The position numbers and the translations under genes are program-made. From positions 186,001 through 250,000 of the forward strand of contig JBBIJO010000001.1 of the NCBI GenBank assembly GCA_037445895.1: 64,000 nucleotides of DNA, in the 5' to 3' direction. Origin of the DNA: JBBIJO01 sp037445895. GTDB taxonomy: Bacteria; Bacteroidota; Ignavibacteria; Kapaibacteriales; UBA2268. Positions within the stretch are counted from its first letter, which is position 1; the number at the start of each line of letters is the position of its first letter. The notes under the pieces are model-generated. The model made no database searches and was not told the DNA's origin. It saw only the letters and a program-made list of their open reading frames with translations. Below, in pieces: positions 34,995-43,903 of this stretch.

Positions 34995-37085
34995 CTACTT
35001 TATCTTTAATGTTATTAACGTCATATCGTCTTCTGTCTCCTTTGTTTGTATTGTAACGTAATTTAAAATTTTTTCTTTTAATTCCACCGCACTTATAAAT
35101 ACTTCATTTTGTAAAATTTGTTTCAACTTTTCGATACCAGCCGTAATATCATTATTGCCAAGTGCCTCGGTAAGTCCGTCGGTAAATAACACAACAAATG
35201 AACCACGCTTTATCTGCAAAGTTACAGTTTCCAAAGCTTTTTTGAAATTATTTTTGTTTACCAAAGGAATCCCAATTCCCTTCGGCGATACTTGTTCAAC
35301 AACTTCTTTCTCTTTTAATATTAATGGAAGATGACCAGCACGGGCAACTTCAATTACACCTTTCTTAAAATCGAAAATTAAAACAAGAATTGTCAAATGA
35401 ATTCTTTTATCTATTTTATTAAACAATGAATTATTAATTTCTATTAAGAAATCCTTTGCTTCGATTATTTGTGCGGGAACAGACATAACAATCCCTTTAA
35501 GAAGTGCCATATAAAATGCAGCGCTCATTCCTTTGCCAGAAACATCTCCAATTAAAACACAGAGTTTTCCGTCGGATAACTCGACAAAGTCATAAAAATC
35601 CCCTCCCACCTCTTCGGCAGGCTGATTATAAACAGAAATTTCCAAATTCTCTAATTCTGGAATTTTGTTCGGGAGAAGCTTATTCTGTATCTCTCTGGCA
35701 ATAGCTAATTCTTGATTTAATCGTTCTTTTTCGGAAAAAATTTCCAGCATTCGAAAATTTTCCATAACAGTTTTCAAATTCTCCACAAAAGCAACAAGAA
35801 TGCTTAATAGCTCGTCGTCGAAGGAATATTCGTAACGATTTGCAACAACGAGAGAACCAGGCTTTTTATCATCAAAAGTAATAGGAACAACAAGAAATGA
35901 GTTTAATTGAAAATCGTAATCCCAATAATTTCCAATATATTCGCCTATTTCGCTTAAAGAATGGATTATTTGCGGGGCTTGGATATTACTGAAAAAATTT
36001 GAAATCGGTGAACCAAGATAACGGTTATTTAACACATCAATGTCTAATCCAATGGCATATTTTATCGATGTTTTACCATTTTCATACCACTCAATCCACA
36101 CAGGGTTTCCTCCACTTGCGTTGCGAGAAAGCTCAACGACGATTTTCAATATCTCGTCGAGCGAATTGATATTCCGAGCAATCCGATTAAGATACGATAG
36201 CGAACTAAACTCATAAATTTTCTTGTCCAAAATTTCGGAAGTAGGTAACGAAAGAATACAAACATAAAGAACTCTAATGGAAGTTACTAAATATATTACT
36301 GCCATAAACTTACAAATACAAAAAAAATAGACCGGAGTAAAATGGAGATGTTTAACACCTATGTTTGAAACTCCTAATATCAATGAGAAAAAAAGTATAG
36401 AAATTAATGAGTAAAGAATAAGGCTCTTTTTCAAAGATTTGCTTGCTAATGTTACCCATCCCTTAACCCTAAAAAAATAAAAGCTCAAAATCACTCCAAC
36501 AAAAGCAAAAGAATAGGTTATAGCAGAATATTGGCTCCAACTTTCAGATTCATTGTTGGAAAGTAGATTCAAGACAATAACAGCAGAGAAAACAAAAATT
36601 AGTATAAAGAACAACCTCAAAAAAATACGGGTTCGCTGCCAGCGAATACTATACGACCAAGCTATAAAATAATAAACCAAAAAGAACGAAACAACAACAA
36701 TAATAAAATCCTGAATCCCCAAAAAGAAAGTTTGAATTAAAATTAGTTTTACAGATTTTGCAGAAAAAACACCCAGAAAAGAACCTAGCAATCTAAAAAT
36801 CAAAAAAGCAAGAAGCATTTTAACAATGAGCTTAAAATCGTTGAAAAATATCCCCGAAAACTCCGAAAATGAAGTTTTTAGAATATTCCTTGCTTTCCCA
36901 AATGGCAAATAAAATAAGAGGATAAAAACAATCAACAACAATAAATCGGCGAGTCGCCATATTCCGGAATATTCGAAATCGAAAGCCGATGAAATTAAAT
37001 TCAAAAAAATTAAGAATGAAAATACCGTCGAGAAAAAAATAATATATGTTGTAGAAAGTGCTTTTTCTATTACCACTCTAAACAC
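34995..37085 (-). CDS. membrane PP2C/SpoIIE-type phosphatase (RsbU-like)
   Basis: 696 residues. The N-terminal 280 residues form about eight transmembrane helices, then comes a GAF-like sensor segment (about 300-440), a short coiled coil (SEKERLNQELAIAREIQNKLLP) and the phosphatase domain with EEVGGDFYDF and LIGDVSGKGMSAAFYMALLK, whose Asp residues bind metal. It would activate the downstream STAS antagonist on receiving an envelope signal. The start appears to be GTG at 37085. A TAAATTTG element lies about 42 bases upstream, but without a matching -33 box. Confidence 0.9.
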   Translation of the reverse strand: MFRVVIEKALSTTYIIFFSTVFSFLIFLNLISSAFDFEYSGIWRLADLLLLIVFILLFYLPFGKARNILKTSFSEFSGIFFNDFKLIVKMLLAFLIFRLLGSFLGVFSAKSVKLILIQTFFLGIQDFIIVVVSFFLVYYFIAWSYSIRWQRTRIFLRLFFILIFVFSAVIVLNLLSNNESESWSQYSAITYSFAFVGVILSFYFFRVKGWVTLASKSLKKSLILYSLISILFFSLILGVSNIGVKHLHFTPVYFFCICKFMAVIYLVTSIRVLYVCILSLPTSEILDKKIYEFSSLSYLNRIARNINSLDEILKIVVELSRNASGGNPVWIEWYENGKTSIKYAIGLDIDVLNNRYLGSPISNFFSNIQAPQIIHSLSEIGEYIGNYWDYDFQLNSFLVVPITFDDKKPGSLVVANRYEYSFDDELLSILVAFVENLKTVMENFRMLEIFSEKERLNQELAIAREIQNKLLPNKIPELENLEISVYNQPAEEVGGDFYDFVELSDGKLCVLIGDVSGKGMSAAFYMALLKGIVMSVPAQIIEAKDFLIEINNSLFNKIDKRIHLTILVLIFDFKKGVIEVARAGHLPLILKEKEVVEQVSPKGIGIPLVNKNNFKKALETVTLQIKRGSFVVLFTDGLTEALGNNDITAGIEKLKQILQNEVFISAVELKEKILNYVTIQTKETEDDMTLITLKIK

Positions 37086-37143
37086 ATTTTAATTAAGCCA
37101 ACATAAAATTTTTTATACAAAGTTTCCAAATTTATAATCGATT

Positions 37144-37572
37144 TCAATCCAAAAGTTTTATTAATTCTTTTCGATACCAATCATAAAAACTTTCTCGAAT
37201 TTGGTCGCGAACGCGACGATAAACTGCTAAGATTTCGTTTTCGCTACCGCGAGCTTCTGCTGGATCTTCAAACCCAATATGAAGACGATTTTTTACACTT
37301 CCAGAAAAAACGGGACAAGCTTCCTTTGCATTATTACAAACCGTAACTACAAAATAGAAAGATTCATCCAAGAAAGTCTCTACCTTTTTCGGTGTTTGTT
37401 GTGAAATATCTAAACCAACCTCTTGCATTACTCTAATTGCATAAGGGTTAATCCTGTCGGCTGGATTTGTTCCTGCGGAATACACCTCCAATCGTGAATC
37501 GAAAGATTTTAAAAAACCTTCTGCCATTTGGCTCCGGCAAGAATTTCCTGTGCATATAATAAGAATCTTCAC
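37144..37572 (-). CDS. arsC: arsenate reductase, thioredoxin-coupled ArsC
   Basis: 142 residues of the low-molecular-weight phosphatase fold. The P-loop is CTGNSCR at 7-13, and the redox pair is Cys79 and Cys86 in VCNNAKEACP, matching the Cys82/Cys89 pair of the S. aureus enzyme. It reduces arsenate to arsenite using thioredoxin. The start is GTG at 37572, which gives the family's usual length. No arsR or ArsB/Acr3 gene is adjacent. Confidence 0.92.
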   Translation of the reverse strand: MKILIICTGNSCRSQMAEGFLKSFDSRLEVYSAGTNPADRINPYAIRVMQEVGLDISQQTPKKVETFLDESFYFVVTVCNNAKEACPVFSGSVKNRLHIGFEDPAEARGSENEILAVYRRVRDQIRESFYDWYRKELIKLLD

Positions 37573-37738
37573 AATAGCGTTTATTATTTACTCAAAGCAT
37601 CTTTTCCGACTTCAATGGTTTCTCTGGACTTATTTATTTTGTTGCTCTTTAAAGGTTGTTGGACCAATACTAATAGAAAAATCAAAAATAAGATTTTTCC
37701 AGCTACAAAAATCGAAGAGCATCAATTATCAATAAATT

Positions 37739-38176
37739 TCAATTACTCATCTCTGAGAATTTATACAAAACTTTCCCTTCTGATGTAACTTCGAGTTCGG
37801 CAACACCGCGAGCGACATAACCATCTAAAATTTGTTTTGCCTCCTCGATGGTGATTTCGAGTGCAATCGAAACTGTCGAAGGGAATAGAACCCCTTTATT
37901 CGAAATGGAAAGTTCAAGTATTTGTGTATCTAATTTACGCTGTCGTTGCAATTTTTCGTAGCGACGTATTTTCTTAATTCCTTTTATGCTATAGATAATT
38001 CCAAAGACAGAATACAACAACAGTCCAAATCCTAAAGCAACCGATTGAGGGTCCCTATACACATCCAGAAAAACAGCTAACCCGCTAAAACCAAGTATAA
38101 TCGCGATTGCAATATGAACGTAATGCCCAGTGACAGAACATCCGGAAGGTAATTGATTATCATTTAATTTAGTCAT
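37739..38176 (-). CDS. hypothetical membrane protein
   Basis: About 145 residues, function unknown. Residues 15-70 contain two hydrophobic helices; then comes a basic stretch (IKKIRRYEKLQRQRKLD) and a C-terminal domain whose pattern (VSIALEITIEEAKQILDGYVARGVAELE) resembles a winged helix. The ATG at 38176 is preferred to the one at 38191 because GGAG lies at the right distance before it. It sits 49 bases downstream of the carboxyltransferase gene, separated by an AT-rich tandem repeat, and arsC follows 166 bases later. Confidence 0.6.
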   Translation of the reverse strand: MTKLNDNQLPSGCSVTGHYVHIAIAIILGFSGLAVFLDVYRDPQSVALGFGLLLYSVFGIIYSIKGIKKIRRYEKLQRQRKLDTQILELSISNKGVLFPSTVSIALEITIEEAKQILDGYVARGVAELEVTSEGKVLYKFSEMSN

Positions 38177-38190
38177 ATTAACTCCATTCA

Positions 38191-38220
38191 TTTAATTAAT
38201 ATTTATTTAATTAATATTTA
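38191..38220. repeat. 15-base tandem repeat, two exact copies
   Basis: TTTAATTAATATTTA occurs twice back to back and is followed by ATTAATTA. It fills most of the 49-base spacer between the carboxyltransferase gene and the small membrane-protein gene. The unit is itself nearly palindromic. Confidence 0.9.
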
Positions 38221-38225
38221 ATTAA

Positions 38226-39791
38226 TTACAAAGGTATGTTCCCGTGTTTTTTGGTTGGATTTGTATCGACCTTCGATTCTAATATTTTAAATGCATTAAT
38301 AAGAACTTTTCTTGTATGCTTAGGTTCGATAATATCATCGATGTATCCATAAGATGCTGCAATATAAGGGTGTGCAAACTTTTTGTTAAACTCGTCAATA
38401 AGTTCTTCTTCGCGCTTTTCTGGGTTTTCAGCAGACTCAATTTCCCTTTTGAAAATAATCTCGACAGCCCCTTTCGGACCCATAACTGCAAGTTCGGCAG
38501 TAGGCCAAGCGAAATTAAAATCGCCACGAATATGCTTACTATTCATAACATCGTATGCGCCTCCGTATGCCTTGCGGGTGATAACGGTGATTCTCGGAAC
38601 TGTAGCTTCGCAAAAAGCATAAAGCAGTTTTGCACCATTGGTGATTATTCCTCCCCATTCTTGATCTGCTCCTGGCATAAACCCTGGAACATCTTCCAAA
38701 ATCAAAAGTGGAATATTGAATGCATCGCAAAAACGAACAAATCGTGCACCCTTACGCGAAGAGTTAATATCCAAAACCCCAGCAAGAACAGAAGGTTGGT
38801 TCGCAACTACACCAACAGAGACACCTCCAAGCCGAATAAAACCAACAATAATGTTTTCCGCCCAATCTTTGTGGACTTCGAGGAATTCTCCATTATCGGC
38901 AATCCTACGAATTATTTCTTTCATATCGTAAGGTTGATTAGGATTGGATGGAACAATAAAATTCAATTCTTCATCTTCTCTATCGATAGGGTCGTCATTG
39001 ACAACAATGGGGGGATCGTCGGAATTATTCGAAGGAATATAGGAAAATAACTCTCTAACTAATTTGAGAGCTTCGATATCATTTTTTGAAGTGAAATGGG
39101 CAACACCGCTTTTTGTAGCATGAACTTTTGCTCCACCAAGTTCCTCTGCGGTAAAGTCTTCGTGGGTTACTGTTTTAACAACTTTTGGACCAGTAACAAA
39201 CATATAAGACGTCTTTTCGACCATAATTGTAAAATCTGTTATGGCTGGGGAATAAACCGCTCCACCCGCACACGGTCCCATAATAACAGAAATTTGCGGA
39301 ATTACTCCCGAAGCTAATGTGTTGCGCAAAAAAATATCCGCATAGGCACCGAGCGAAATCACCCCTTCTTGCACACGCGCTCCACCCGAATCGTTTAAGC
39401 CAATAACGGGACAACCTAACTTCATTGCCATATCCATTATTTTGCAAATTTTTTTGCCATGTTCGGCTGCAAGACTACCGCCAAGCACAGTAAAATCCTG
39501 TGAAAATACAAAGACCTTTCGCCCACCAATAGTTCCATACCCAGTAACAACACCATCACCAAAGAAAACGCTTCGTTCCAAGCCAAACTCACTTGAATGG
39601 TGGTGAACCAGCATATCAATTTCATAAAAACTCCCACTGTCCAAAAGGAGATTCATCCTTTCGCGAGCAGTAAGCTTGCCCTTTTTGTGTTGCTCTTCGA
39701 CTCGTTTATGTCCCCCACCTTCGAGCGCTTTCTTTTTAAGTTGATACATTCGCTCGAGTTTCTCTTCGATTAATTGTCTGTTCTTGTCCAT
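38226..39791 (-). CDS. acyl-CoA carboxylase carboxyltransferase subunit (propionyl-/methylmalonyl-CoA type)
   Basis: About 521 residues of the biotin-dependent carboxyltransferase family (PccB/MmdA). It has GHKRVEEQHKKGKLTARER at the start, the two crotonase-like halves, the oxyanion regions GGARVQEGVISLGAY and MGPCAGGAVYSPAITDF, and the C-terminal KAYGGAYDVMNSKH. It transfers carboxyl from biotin to propionyl-CoA, or the reverse in decarboxylases. The biotin-carrier and carboxylase subunits are not adjacent, so the reaction is not fixed. The ATG at 39791 is used; the longer frame would begin with a TTG at 39836. Confidence 0.93.
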   Translation of the reverse strand: MDKNRQLIEEKLERMYQLKKKALEGGGHKRVEEQHKKGKLTARERMNLLLDSGSFYEIDMLVHHHSSEFGLERSVFFGDGVVTGYGTIGGRKVFVFSQDFTVLGGSLAAEHGKKICKIMDMAMKLGCPVIGLNDSGGARVQEGVISLGAYADIFLRNTLASGVIPQISVIMGPCAGGAVYSPAITDFTIMVEKTSYMFVTGPKVVKTVTHEDFTAEELGGAKVHATKSGVAHFTSKNDIEALKLVRELFSYIPSNNSDDPPIVVNDDPIDREDEELNFIVPSNPNQPYDMKEIIRRIADNGEFLEVHKDWAENIIVGFIRLGGVSVGVVANQPSVLAGVLDINSSRKGARFVRFCDAFNIPLLILEDVPGFMPGADQEWGGIITNGAKLLYAFCEATVPRITVITRKAYGGAYDVMNSKHIRGDFNFAWPTAELAVMGPKGAVEIIFKREIESAENPEKREEELIDEFNKKFAHPYIAASYGYIDDIIEPKHTRKVLINAFKILESKVDTNPTKKHGNIPL

Positions 39792-39974
39792 TTTTTTTCG
39801 ATAGGAATTACAAAAATTCAATTTAGAAATTTTCAATCAATTATAAAAGATTTTGAGTAAAATATTTAGCACATCTCGGACACAATTTCTTAATTAAACT
39901 TCCATTATAGGCTGGCAACCCAAACTATTTAATAAATCCTAACTTATATTTTTCACAATAAAATTGCATTACCT

Positions 39975-39998
39975 CGATATTAACAAATCCTAATATCG
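39975..39998. repeat. inverted repeat in the intergenic region 39792-40076
   Basis: CGATATT and AATATCG form a perfect 7-base inverted repeat with a 10-base spacer, between the divergent carboxyltransferase gene and the TPR/coiled-coil gene. It could be an operator; no regulator is known for it. The rest of this spacer is AT-rich with no gene. Confidence 0.6.
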
Positions 39999-40076
39999 GC
40001 AAATTATAATTTTCCATTACACTACAAAATTCTTTCCAAATTCAGTTATTTTTCTTAATTTTATTTGGTTTTTGTT

Positions 40077-41570
40077 ATGAAAAATATGAATTGTTTTCGT
40101 AAAATTTGTTTCTTCTTTTTTATTTTGGCTTTTATCATAAGCACAACCACAGTAACTTACACTGCGAATACGCTATACAATATTCAAATTAATCCACTAA
40201 ATCGGCTTATTCTATTTTTCGACGAAATTCCAAAGAACATAACTTCTCAATTAAATAATACAAAAACTCAAATTGTAATAACCTTGAAAGACGTTGTTTC
40301 GCGGGCTAAACCAGATAGTCTTGTAGGAGAAGGAATAATAAGTAAAGTATCAATTCGTAAGATTCAAACTAACTTGGAGTTGTCGATTTCCCTAAAATCT
40401 CAACGCGGCTACACAATTTCCCCACTTGAGTATTCACGTGCCTTAATGGTCGAAGTATTCGATTGGAATGCACTATCTGTAGCCAACGACAATTATCGAA
40501 TGGGACAGCTTGCATTAGCCGAGAATCTTTCCTCCGCTCGCGCATACTTCGAAAAGGCATTTAACGAAAACATTGCCAACGCAGGTTATTTTCTCGGTGT
40601 TTTATTTCTCAAAGCGAACAAAATTCAAAAAGCCCGGGAAATACTTTCAAAGGCACAAACCCTGGGAACAGACATTGCAGACAACTTTGCTGCTTTAGCA
40701 CAAGTTTATCATATTATGGGGGATAATAACAAATTTCAGGAATTTCGAAAAAAGTTCATAAACAATACATTTTCTTTAAGTTATTCCCCTATCGGAATTG
40801 ATACTACCTTGGCTGATTCAATTTTTAAAGAGGTTAACGATTTCTTTGCTTTCGACGATACCCAAAGCAAGGACACTTCTACAATTTCACAAGAGAAATC
40901 CCCCACAGAAGAAAAACAAAATAACAGCACATTAAACAATAACAAACAAAAAGTTGCCAGTTCAATATCTTTGTTCGAAAAGATATTGATATTTTTGGTA
41001 GCTACTGTTCTTCTTATGAGTGTTATGCTCGCAACTCTGTATTTAAAATGGAAAAGACAAAGAGCTAATCAATTAAAAGAGAAGTTTTCATCTGAATTTC
41101 AAAATGAACAACAAAAAATCCGAGATATAGCAACTTTTGCAACCAAGATGTATCAGAATGCAGAAGCGACTAAAGCCGAAACAACGCAGCAAAATGTTGA
41201 CTCGCCAAACCAGATTAACCAACATATTAAACAATTAGCCGAAGAAATACTTGCTTCGAAGCAAAAAATAGAAATCAAGGAAAAAGATCAAGTTTCTATT
41301 CAAGCACAACCTTCATCGAAGCAAAAAATCTCGCCTCGGGTCGAGCTAGCAATGCAGATTCAACGAGAACAAGAAGAATTAATAAAGAGAAAGTTGCAGC
41401 AATTGGAAACCTCGCAGTTAGAAGCATCCACCGAAAGATTATTGGAAATTTCGAAGAAATACGGACTTAGTATAAGTTCGCTTTATGCAAAAAAAAATAT
41501 CGAGGCTATTGCCAAAGATAAGAGTATCATCGAAAAATTGCGTTCAAAGTTTAGTTCAAAGAAACAGTAA
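40077..41570 (+). CDS. TPR membrane protein with cytosolic coiled-coil tail
   Basis: About 497 residues, family not recognised. It has a signal peptide or anchor at 8-30, then a beta-rich segment (YNIQINPLNRLILFFDEIP, with VISKVSIRKIQTNLELSISL further on) that resembles AMIN-type domains, two or three TPR-like units (about 145-225), a low-complexity linker, one transmembrane helix (about 300-325) and a long charged coiled coil to the C-terminus. The predicted topology is a periplasmic N-terminal domain and a cytosolic tail. The ATG at 40077 is preferred to the in-frame TTG at 40065. It begins a three-gene plus-strand group with type IX-related genes, which hints at an envelope role. Confidence 0.65.
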   Translation: MKNMNCFRKICFFFFILAFIISTTTVTYTANTLYNIQINPLNRLILFFDEIPKNITSQLNNTKTQIVITLKDVVSRAKPDSLVGEGIISKVSIRKIQTNLELSISLKSQRGYTISPLEYSRALMVEVFDWNALSVANDNYRMGQLALAENLSSARAYFEKAFNENIANAGYFLGVLFLKANKIQKAREILSKAQTLGTDIADNFAALAQVYHIMGDNNKFQEFRKKFINNTFSLSYSPIGIDTTLADSIFKEVNDFFAFDDTQSKDTSTISQEKSPTEEKQNNSTLNNNKQKVASSISLFEKILIFLVATVLLMSVMLATLYLKWKRQRANQLKEKFSSEFQNEQQKIRDIATFATKMYQNAEATKAETTQQNVDSPNQINQHIKQLAEEILASKQKIEIKEKDQVSIQAQPSSKQKISPRVELAMQIQREQEELIKRKLQQLETSQLEASTERLLEISKKYGLSISSLYAKKNIEAIAKDKSIIEKLRSKFSSKKQ

Positions 41571-41626
41571 TAAAATATTTATTATTTTCTTTTGTCGTTA
41601 AATTTTAATGTTTAATATTTCAAAAT

Positions 41627-42184
41627 ATGTTTTATAGAGTAAATTTTGCCAAAATTATAATAATGTTCATACTATTTTTCCATTTGGCTAATAGTAATCA
41701 AAAATTGCTTGGCGAGGATAATTATTTTTTTGAATGGAACCCATATAGGACACCGTATTTGATTGTCGATACTTGTCATTCATATTTAGATTACCTTTTC
41801 ACTATAGGAGGAATTCGGGCTGGCATAAAATTTGCACAAATAGAAACGAAGCAAAAAAATGGGAAGAAAATTACAACAAGAAAAAATGACCCAAAAATTA
41901 ATAGCGACACCACAAATAAATCAAACAAAATACTTTCTATACGTGAATCCGAGCGAGGCGATAAAATCTACATTTACATTCAGGTCGAAAATCCCGACCA
42001 GGAAATCAAACTTATGGTTTATAATTTATTAGGGAAAAAAGTGTTGGATATCTACGAAGGAAAACCAAAGGACACAAGTCAACCCTATGAACTCAATATA
42101 TCTGAACTTCCAAAAGGTATTTTCCTTCTTGTAGTAATTGGCGAAAATTTCCGTTTACGAGAAAAAATTGTAATTACACATTAG
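41627..42184 (+). CDS. small secreted protein with type IX C-terminal sorting-like domain
   Basis: 185 residues. An N-terminal hydrophobic segment (IIIMFILFFHLANS) looks like a signal peptide. The C-terminal 85 residues follow the type A sorting-domain pattern: a beta-rich segment with IKLMVYNLLGKKVLDIYEG, then ELPKGIFLLVVIG and a closing KIVITH. The middle is Lys/Asn-rich and short, so there is little room for a cargo domain. It could be a small surface protein or a sorting-domain-like structural protein. It sits 6 bases upstream of the PorV-like gene and is probably co-transcribed with it. Confidence 0.7.
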   Translation: MFYRVNFAKIIIMFILFFHLANSNQKLLGEDNYFFEWNPYRTPYLIVDTCHSYLDYLFTIGGIRAGIKFAQIETKQKNGKKITTRKNDPKINSDTTNKSNKILSIRESERGDKIYIYIQVENPDQEIKLMVYNLLGKKVLDIYEGKPKDTSQPYELNISELPKGIFLLVVIGENFRLREKIVITH

Positions 42185-42190
42185 GTGCAA

Positions 42191-43234
42191 ATGGAATTCA
42201 ATCGAAACTTGTTTACCGTAGTTTTTGTTTTTGTATCTTCTGTTGTGTTTCAAACAGATTTTGCTTTAGCACAAAAAAGTGGCGGCGGATTCCCTGCTTC
42301 TTTTTTACTTCGCGAAACCGGTGCCCGACCAATTGCGCTTGCAGGTAGTTATACTGCTATTTCGAACGACCCATACACAATTTTTTACAACCCCGCAGGG
42401 CTTTCTTTTTGTGCTCCAGTCCCGATGCTTATCGCAAACCTTTCTCTTTTAGACAAGAACAGAACCCAAGCCACAGTATCCTACGCACAATCTATTGAAA
42501 AATTTGGAATAGGTATTGCTTTAAACTCCTATACGACTGGAAATATTATTGCTCGAAATTTGCAGGGGATTCAAATTGGTAATTATACGGACTTTTCCTT
42601 CAATTTTTCCGCTGGTGCTTCATTTTCGACAGATTTTGCAAGCTTTGGAGGAACAGTTAAATACATTAACAATTCTTTGCAAGGTTCTGGAATTTCAGCA
42701 AATGGCTTTTCGTTCGATTTTGGCTCTAAATTCAATATTATGAATATGTTTTCCTTCGGTTTGGTAGTTCAAAATATCGCTGGAAATATGAAATATAATA
42801 CTCGCTCGGAATCAGGTTCAATTCCCTTCACAATAAGATCGGGTGTTGCAATGGAATTTCCTCTCTCGGAACCAACAACTTTTACTTTTCGCAATCAACT
42901 TGGTGAATTGGACTCTATTGTTCAACCATCACCTCAATACATTCTAATTTCATTCGAAGGAAACTTCACACAATATGAAAAATACCCAACATTTATTGTT
43001 GCAGCCGAGGTTGCCCCGCACGAAGTAATTGCGTTTCGAGGTGGGATTGCCATAATTGGAGAATACTTCGGAGATTTAAAATTATTTCCGATGAGTGTTT
43101 GGGGAGGCGGAATTTCAATACGCCCCAATATTGAACCTTTCCCAAATTTATTTAGTATCGACTTTTCAGTTGGAAATGATTATATTGCAAATAACAATAT
43201 TTTTTACTCTCTAGCTATTACTTTCCAATTTTGA
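42191..43234 (+). CDS. PorV/PorQ-family outer-membrane protein
   Basis: About 347 residues with a signal peptide (to about residue 26) and a beta-barrel. The family signature is the early GARPIALAGSYTAISNDPYTIFYNPAGL segment, shared by PorV, PorQ and related barrel proteins of type IX secretion. PorV shuttles cargo from the translocon to the attachment complex. Which member this is cannot be decided by eye. The ATG at 42191 is taken over a GTG at 42185. The 3' end overlaps rpe on the other strand by 24 bases. Confidence 0.85.
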   Translation: MEFNRNLFTVVFVFVSSVVFQTDFALAQKSGGGFPASFLLRETGARPIALAGSYTAISNDPYTIFYNPAGLSFCAPVPMLIANLSLLDKNRTQATVSYAQSIEKFGIGIALNSYTTGNIIARNLQGIQIGNYTDFSFNFSAGASFSTDFASFGGTVKYINNSLQGSGISANGFSFDFGSKFNIMNMFSFGLVVQNIAGNMKYNTRSESGSIPFTIRSGVAMEFPLSEPTTFTFRNQLGELDSIVQPSPQYILISFEGNFTQYEKYPTFIVAAEVAPHEVIAFRGGIAIIGEYFGDLKLFPMSVWGGGISIRPNIEPFPNLFSIDFSVGNDYIANNNIFYSLAITFQF

Positions 43235-43903
43235 GCTTGTGAATCTTCGTGCAATTTTGCGCATTTGCTTAATATTGGTAGCAATATTACCTTGAAATAT
43301 TCCGGAGCCAGAGACTATCATATCTGCGCCGGCATCAATTACCTTCGCTACGTTATCGATTTTTATTCCTCCATCTGCCTCAATCAATATTTCTTCCCGC
43401 GCATAATCATTGAGGAGACTACGTAAAAGCCTGCAACGTGTATAGAACGAATTGATTAATTCTTGGCCTTCGAAGCCAGGGTTAACAGACATAAGAAGTA
43501 TGAAATCACAATAATCAAGATTTTCAGTAGCATACTCGAGGGGTGTTCCAGGATTTAATGCAATTCCACTTTTAATTCCAAAGCTACGGATAAGTGCCAA
43601 TGTCCGATTAATGTGTGGAGTAGCCTCGACATGAAACGAGATATAATCGACGCCTGCAGCGGCAAACTGTGGAATATATTTCTCCGGCTCAGAAATCATC
43701 AAATGGCAAACCAAAGGAAGTTTTGTCGTCTTGCGAATCGCTTTTACAACGAATGGTCCAATTGTTATGTTTGGAACAAAATGTCCATCCATTATGTCAA
43801 GATGTAGCATATTGGCGCCGCCTCGTTCGCATTCCATTATTTGTTTATCCAGATTAGTAAAATCTGCACTTAGAAGAGAAGGTTCAATGTAGATTTTTCT
43901 CAT
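43211..43903 (-). CDS. rpe: ribulose-phosphate 3-epimerase
   Basis: Interconverts ribulose 5-phosphate and xylulose 5-phosphate in the pentose phosphate pathway (230 residues, TIM barrel). Signatures include IEPSLLSADFTNLDKQI, MLHLDIMDGHFVPNITIGP with the metal-binding His and Asp, LMSVNPGFEGQ and EADGGI. Its start overlaps the valS stop by four bases, so the two are co-transcribed. The last 24 bases overlap the converging PorV-like gene. Confidence 0.96.
   Translation of the reverse strand: MRKIYIEPSLLSADFTNLDKQIMECERGGANMLHLDIMDGHFVPNITIGPFVVKAIRKTTKLPLVCHLMISEPEKYIPQFAAAGVDYISFHVEATPHINRTLALIRSFGIKSGIALNPGTPLEYATENLDYCDFILLMSVNPGFEGQELINSFYTRCRLLRSLLNDYAREEILIEADGGIKIDNVAKVIDAGADMIVSGSGIFQGNIATNIKQMRKIARRFTSSKLESNS

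Noticed and set aside
38316..39050. Open frame of about 240 codons opposite the carboxyltransferase gene
   Set aside because: Antisense to a conserved enzyme, with Asn/Cys/Ile-rich low-similarity translation and no start signal; treated as a shadow.
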